Assembly (NCBI GenBank): GCA_036346395.1
Contig: CM070598.1
Span: 9,779,517-9,843,516 of the forward strand
Direction: 5' to 3'
Source: Hsuehochloa calcarea
Taxonomy: Eukaryota > Streptophyta > Magnoliopsida > Poales > Poaceae
Length of the DNA: 64,000 nt
The translations under genes and the position numbers were made by a program. Under the pieces are notes generated by a model. That model was not told where the DNA came from, did not search any database, and saw nothing but the letters and a program-made list of their open reading frames with translations. This document shows, piece after piece, positions 58,458 through 64,000 of the stretch. The first letter of the stretch is position 1, and each line of letters starts with the position of its first letter.

Positions 58458-61400
58458 ATGGAGGTGAGCAATTCTTGGTTTCTTCTGCGGCGGCGGCGGT
58501 GTTGTTGGTTTGGAGTGTGGGCTGCTGGTGGGCTGTAATGGTGTGGCGGTTGCTTGCAGGAGGCTAGGAGGAAGGTGAGGACGGTGCGGGTGCGGAACAT
58601 CTCAGATCTGGCTGGGGAGCGCGAGGTGCGCGAGTTCTTCTCCTTCTCCGGCGAAATCGAGCACGTCGACATCAGATTGTGAGCGCTGCTTCCTTGTTCC
58701 TTCGATTACTATTTCTGCCGCTGATGCTTTCATATCTCAGTAGTGATTTTTTCGGTGTCCAGTTTAACCGCATTGTGATTTTGGGCTCTGCTTGCAGCGA
58801 CGGGGTGGCGACGGGGAGGACGGCCTACGTCACGTTCAAGGATCCCAAGGCCCTCGAGATTGCGCTGCTGCTGTCGGTATGGCCTCGTGTAGCCATGGGA
58901 AGAAAATTAGAAAGGAGTTTTTGTTGTTGTTATGATAAATTGCGCTTAAGGACAAAGGACGTGTTGGCATGCATGTACTGATGTGCAAATTAGGAAAAAT
59001 AAACATCTTTGAAAAACTAGATATTCATTATAGTTGTGTTTGTACTGGAGATTTTTCATACTAGATGGCTGGAAGAAAAGGATGCAAGGATTGTTGCATG
59101 TGTTGAAAGGGATTTTTCAATCAAAAATCACATTTTAAATTTGATTGCTTTAATTTATTTGATAATATGCTACATTGCCATGTGCTTTATGCACTAGCAA
59201 TCAAATGATGGAAAGACACTCAGTATTATCTTTAGTTGTTGGTAAAATCTTTAAGAGGCCATTGGCCATGGAGGAGTAAACAAAAAGAAAATAGATATTG
59301 AGTTTTTTTAATGCCTGCTTTGATTGGAACGGAAGTGAGCAGCATAATTTATGGGGTTACTGACTTACTGCTGTGATTCTCTGACCTTGTGATTATGTTT
59401 TGCCATTAAAGAAACAAGCATGCCAGTTGTTTCTTTATGTGCAGCATGCATACAAGTCCGATGAACTTGCATCAAGTGCAACATGACAATCTAAAGTTGA
59501 AAGATGTCAATGCTGCAATGGAGGGGGGTCTTCCAGTTTCTATGTCTTCAGAATGAAATACAGTGCACAGATGATGGTCCAGTGAATTTGTAGTTTAGTG
59601 CAGTGTCTTTTTTTTCACTCAATGTTTTACATCTCACTACGCTAAATATATCTACAGCATTGCAAAACTAATAAATATTGGATAAGTTTTCCCTTTCATA
59701 CTAGTATGGAACAAAATCTCCTAATTTTCCTTTTTCAGGGAGCAACAATTGTGGATCAAGTTGTCAACATAACCGCTGCTGAAGACTACATCTACATCCC
59801 TGTTACTGAACAGGTACACTATGCAACTAATTTATGTTACACAAATGTCAATATTCTCTGTTGATCCTTCTTTTTAATAGAGATATCCATTTTGAAAATC
59901 TTGCAGCAACTTGTGGTCAATGAGGTGACAAGTACAAGTTCAGCTCATACTGCAGATATGGAGCAACATATTGAGGTGCCTTTCAGTTCCAGTACACTTA
60001 TTATGAACTTCCCATTAATCAGGGGGAGGTGTCACATCTTGTAAGGGCTGGATGTTAGGGATGAGTGATGAATAAGTGCAACAACTTGTATACTTTATTT
60101 ACTAAATGATAAATGTTGCACAACCCCAATCCCCTCCCCTGCAAGAAAAATGTGAACCTTGGCCTATCTGCTTATATGTTATTGTTCTGGATCATGCTTG
60201 GGACTGATTAAAAAATTATCACCCTACCATATAGGCCGATGCCAGTCCCACTACTGGCCGTGTTTATGCCAGCAAGGCTCATGATGTCATGACAACTGTG
60301 ATTGCAAGGGGTTCTGCAATGCGACAAGATGCTGTGAACAAAGCTAAATCATTTGACGAGAAACATCAATTAAGGGCTAATGCATCAGCTAAGATCAATT
60401 CCTTTGATAGGCGTGTTGGCCTTTCAGAAAAGATAAACAGTGGGATATCAGTTGTAAATGAAAAGGTGAAATCTGTGGACCAGAGGTTACATGTTTCTGA
60501 CAAAACAATGGCTGCTTTGCTGGCTGCAGAGCGCAGGCTAAATGATACAGGCTCTGCTGTGAAAACCAACAGGTCTCTTCTTGTCCATGCTTTTGCTATT
60601 GTTCAATTAATAAATTTGTATTTACATTTTACTATCAGCTAATGAGAATTTTTTGCAATGTTGTACTTGCTTCTAACGTATCTTGATGAAACCTTGTATC
60701 TTTGTAACACTTTTACACCTTTTGGAATAACAGATGACCACCTTTATCAGCGTGAGTTCCTCAAGTCTTGTATCGCTGATCCTTTGTTATTGTTTTCCCC
60801 TACTTGTAGGTATGTGTCTGCCGGAACCAGCTGGCTGAATGGTGCCTTCAGCAAGGTCGCCAAGGCCGGTAATGTTGCTGGCTCAAGAACAAGAGAGAAG
60901 TTCCAATTAGCTGTGTCAAATCTAACAGCGAAAGTAAGTCAATGATAAATCTACCTGGGTAAATTTATGGTTAGAAAGATAAGCAGTGCTATTAAAGACA
61001 TGCAGCAACTATAGAGAGCTGCATTCTGCATTTCTTTTCTAGTCCAAACTACGATGAAACCGAACTTCAGTTGCATTATGGTTAATAGCCATGCCCAATA
61101 TATTGACCCATCATCCTGCCACTTCACAGTGCACAAAGGATGCTCAACTTTGGCAGCCAAGCAATCATAGTTGTAGACTTCTAGCATGGCACACAATTTG
61201 TTTCTATTAGTGGCCACTCTCTTCACTCGAACATGATCAACCCAACATCATCTTTGCCTGTATATAGTAGACTCAGTCCTAATCCCTGATCGCAATCTTC
61301 AAGGGATTGCCAGTTTGCCATGTTATTGGTTCCTAATAAAAGAACCATCAGTTAGATAAAATCTCAACCCAGAGACAAACAAGAAAGGTCAAAGAGGAAC

Positions 61401-61768
61401 AAACAGGGATGGGGAGTGATGGAGCAGTTTGTTAGTTTGGTCTTGGAGTTTTAGCTATCCACGCTATCTATGGACATATCTGTTATCTGAGACATAATTG
61501 CAAAATATGATGGTGCGTGATGATACCTTTGTTTGCATTTGGCTAGCCTAAGTGGCATTAATCAAAGCTAGAACAGCATCACATAACTCCAGGAATAAAT
61601 TTGCTTCTCACAAAGTCCATTCTTAAGCCAATCAATATGCACAGTTTTTTTCCTCAAGGAAATATTGTTTGAAGTAGTGTTGGCCTATTTACAAAGCTTG
61701 TTTGGTTACATTGTTTCTTCTCGTGCACTTTTTTTTCTTCGAAACAGGGCCCTGCTGTTGTTGCTTGA
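58458..61768 (+). CDS. RRM protein, BPA1-like (binding partner of ACD11)
   Basis: Eight coding exons give 276 residues: 58458-58463, 58560-58678, 58798-58876, 59739-59813, 59907-59975, 60235-60572, 60810-60933, 61748-61768. The RRM covers residues 7-85 (TVRVRNISDLAGEREVREFF ... RTAYVTFKDPKALEIALLLS). A helical region follows, with SKAHDVMTTVIARGSAMRQD and SFDEKHQLRANASAKINSFD, then the conserved tail AKAGNVAGSRTREKFQLAVS-NLTAK. This matches the BPA1 family, which in Arabidopsis binds the ceramide-1-phosphate transfer protein ACD11 and restrains cell death. The first coding exon is only ATGGAG, and the last only seven codons. Failure to splice the last intron adds VSQ and a stop. Confidence 0.9.
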
Positions 61769-62960
61769 GCTTGCTGTGTTGGTTCTGGAAGCTCTTCTTC
61801 CTGGGGAAAATCTATTGGAAAACCTTGAGCAAGCACCTTCCCTTGATTTTGTCGACAGAATGTCGCTTGTAACTGTGTATTTCACTGTTGTCTCTTTTTC
61901 TCCGGGGAGGTTTTTTCAGCGAGTCTTGCCAGATTTGGTATATAGAGGATCTCATGTTTTGGAATTTTAGAACCACCATTCTTTTTAGTGTCGATGTTAA
62001 ATTGATTATAGGTGATAGCTACATTTTGGATCATGTTCCCGACTCAGTGTGTATTCTTGATCGTCATTGGTGTCTCTATGCTTCTGCCGAAATTGTTACT
62101 CGATTTGAGTAATTTGGAACTTGACTATTGGAAACTGGAATGCTCATCGGATACCGAAGTTCTTTTCTTGATGTGCCATGTGTTGATATTAGTTAGAACT
62201 CTGAATTTATATGATATTCTTTTTGTCGAATCCTAGAATGTTAAATATTAGTACATAAGGTCCAGGCCTAGTTTCTTTTGTAGTGGAAGCTCTTATGTTG
62301 TCTGCATATGGGCGTATGGCACTTGCGCAAGTGTTGCTGACTCAATCCAGCTGAGCACTACTGATGAGCCGGATGGCATGCGTGAATCCAAACTGGAGAT
62401 CTCTTGCGAAACAATCGAAGGATGGGGAATAAATTCAGATCTGCTGATCTTGTCATAAGAAAGTCCGCCATTTGCGTATAGGACGATCCTGAGAACTGGG
62501 TTCATTGGAGTTATTACCTTCAATAGTTCAAATCCTTTTTTTTTAAAAAAAAAATGTTAAGACTGATTCAAGCATTAGCTTCCTTGCAGCATGCAGTTTG
62601 CAGCGACACACACAGGCTGGATGCAGAACTCACGGCTTTGATCACAGCTCAGACGCTAATTATGGTAAACCGGTGTTACTGCAGTAGTAAAACCAAACCA
62701 AAAAAATACCAGAAGATTAAGCCACAGAATAGAATCTCGTCGTTCAAAAGTATCTGAAGAATCTGCACGGCTTCCTCTTCTCCCCCTCCGACCTCTTCTC
62801 CTGGGCCAGGAGTACCAAAAACATTGTTTTCACAATAAAATTGTAAAAATAATCTTTTCAGAACGGATATGCAAAAATGATAAACATACCGTGCTAAAAA
62901 TGCATAGCAGAGGCCGTACCTCACATGGTGCTGTCCTTGTTCCAGTTGTGCGCAGCCTCC
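61769..62960. other. BPA1-like 3' UTR and intergenic DNA
   Basis: T-rich UTR-like sequence to about 62230. The rest shows only short open frames and A/T runs (62535-62555). No gene seen. Confidence 0.4.
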
Positions 62961-63817
62961 TCAGGTTGTTACCATAACGGCCTTGTACCTGTCGATGCCT
63001 CGGAAGTTCTCGACATCTTTTGTGAGTACGGCGTTCTTCTGGGTGATGTTGATGTTGGTCATCGAGAATAGTAGTTTGCTAAAGACAACAAGAAAGAAGC
63101 ACCTCTTCGTCAGTCCATCGGTGCCCTCGGTGGTTATCCTCTTCAACAATGCCTCATTATTTATGTTGCCGTTGGGTTGCACCCCGAGCAGTCGCTTCAG
63201 CTCGGCGGTTCCTGCAGCCAGGGACATCATCAGTGCATCCCTGCTTCCGCACGGGAGCCCGAGAATGCACTTCACTGTGCGAGGCGTGATTAGGATGCTC
63301 CTGCCATTGCCGACACAATTCACCATTTCATCTGGATCTATCATGTCTATAGAAAGCATAATACGTCCCTTCTCTCGAATCCTCGAGGTTGAACTTGAGA
63401 ATGCCACCAAATTCAAGCCTCATAACCTTAGTCATATGGTCTATCATCAACTGGCCGATGGTTTCGACGACGAGGGTAGGGATGCACCTACGCACGTGGT
63501 GTACGATCCGCGCTTCCTCTTTGCCGCGGCCTGCCTGCAAAAAGGAATGCCTTACTAACGCTATGACTAAAGAATTACTGGAGCATACTATTCAATTTAC
63601 TACTCAAAAAATAAAACATGACAAAATCAGGTAAGCGAACCAACCGAATTATTTGTAACTTGAATAAGGATTTACTGCTATATGTGCATCTCTTTACCAG
63701 GACAATTTTCATCACAGGCTCCGCTCAGGATGTCAGGGCGACGATGTCCTCTAGCTCGGCCACATTCCTCTTCTCGCTGTGCTATTTCTTCCTAGAAATA
63801 GTGGCGCGAGGATCCAT
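62961..63817 (-). pseudogene. Transposon-associated mobile-domain-like gene fragment
   Basis: The minus strand reads, from 63817, MDPRATISRKK and a stop; then, near 63440, KVMRLEFGGILKFNLEDSRE; then, one frame over, RSILITPRTVKCILGLPCG and KRCFFLVVFSKLLFSMTNIN, ending GIDRYKAVMV and a stop near 62961. The order (FGxLLxL, LTPxxVxxxLGLPxG, FLxVVFxKLLxP, GIDxYKA) matches the grass transposon-borne proteins related to the plant mobile / aminotransferase-like domain, often joined to a Ulp1 protease. One frameshift near 63360 and an early stop show decay. No protease part is visible. Confidence 0.55.
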
Positions 63818-64000
63818 GACGAGTAAATCTGATGTTTGTGCTGCAGCTGGTTCGGGTTGGGATGGATCCACGAAAATCACCAGTGTGGTCTAGCTGTCCT
63901 CTATGGTGATCTTCCTTACCTTCGAGGGGGCGTCGTCGGATGTTCTTATTTACTGCCACAACAGAAACACAAATAAATAAATAAATAGCATGTGATTTAC
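63818..64000. other. Right edge, upstream of the mobile-domain relic
   Basis: No gene recognised; the element presumably continues outside the window. Confidence 0.3.

Overview
The window is nuclear DNA of a flowering plant, most likely a grass (Poaceae). Six real genes are spliced with ordinary GT-AG introns, promoters are CT- or GC-rich, and the space between genes is filled with plant transposon debris: Mutator-like elements, hAT and Stowaway MITEs, Ty1/copia and Ty3/gypsy pieces, and a Sirevirus-type LTR. There is no bacterial, organellar or CRISPR signature. The exact species cannot be told from the sequence.

Layout: 232-390 is the last coding exon of an unrecognised + strand gene. 1.3-6.9 kb is repeats, with a dead DUF1618-like gene on the minus strand. 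7.2-10.8 kb is a YTH-domain m6A reader (ECT family, + strand). 11.3-19.2 kb is transposon-rich: a copia scrap, a small MULE-like element, a broken short-chain dehydrogenase, and a 4.3-kb long-terminal-inverted-repeat element carrying a decayed plant-mobile-domain gene. 21.8-25.5 kb is ING2, a PHD chromatin reader (+), followed by a tandem duplicate of its last intron and PHD exon. 27.3-30.7 kb holds a solo LTR, a dead NDH-subunit-like gene and a Stowaway MITE. 31.5-32.9 kb is a MULE ending about 90 bp before the start codon of an SRPK-type kinase (33.0-36.8 kb, +). 37-49.5 kb is almost entirely repeats. 50.0-50.7 kb is a small single-pass membrane protein gene (+), convergent with NAR1, the cytosolic iron-sulfur assembly factor (51.6-56.8 kb, -). 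58.5-61.8 kb is a BPA1-like RRM protein (+). The right edge enters another transposon-associated mobile-domain-like gene.

The intact genes are housekeeping or regulatory and do not form one pathway: mRNA m6A reading (YTH), H3K4me reading (ING2), SR-protein phosphorylation (SRPK), Fe-S maturation (NAR1) and an RRM cell-death/defence partner (BPA1-like). Exon models were built by hand; every junction listed keeps frame and total lengths match the known families.

The most interesting observations are the duplicated and zinc-ligand-damaged PHD exon behind ING2, the MULE abutting the SRPK start, the MULE with a captured plant mobile domain, a GC-AG intron in the YTH gene, and several unexplained short-motif arrays. 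I found no clear evidence of a wholly new biological system.
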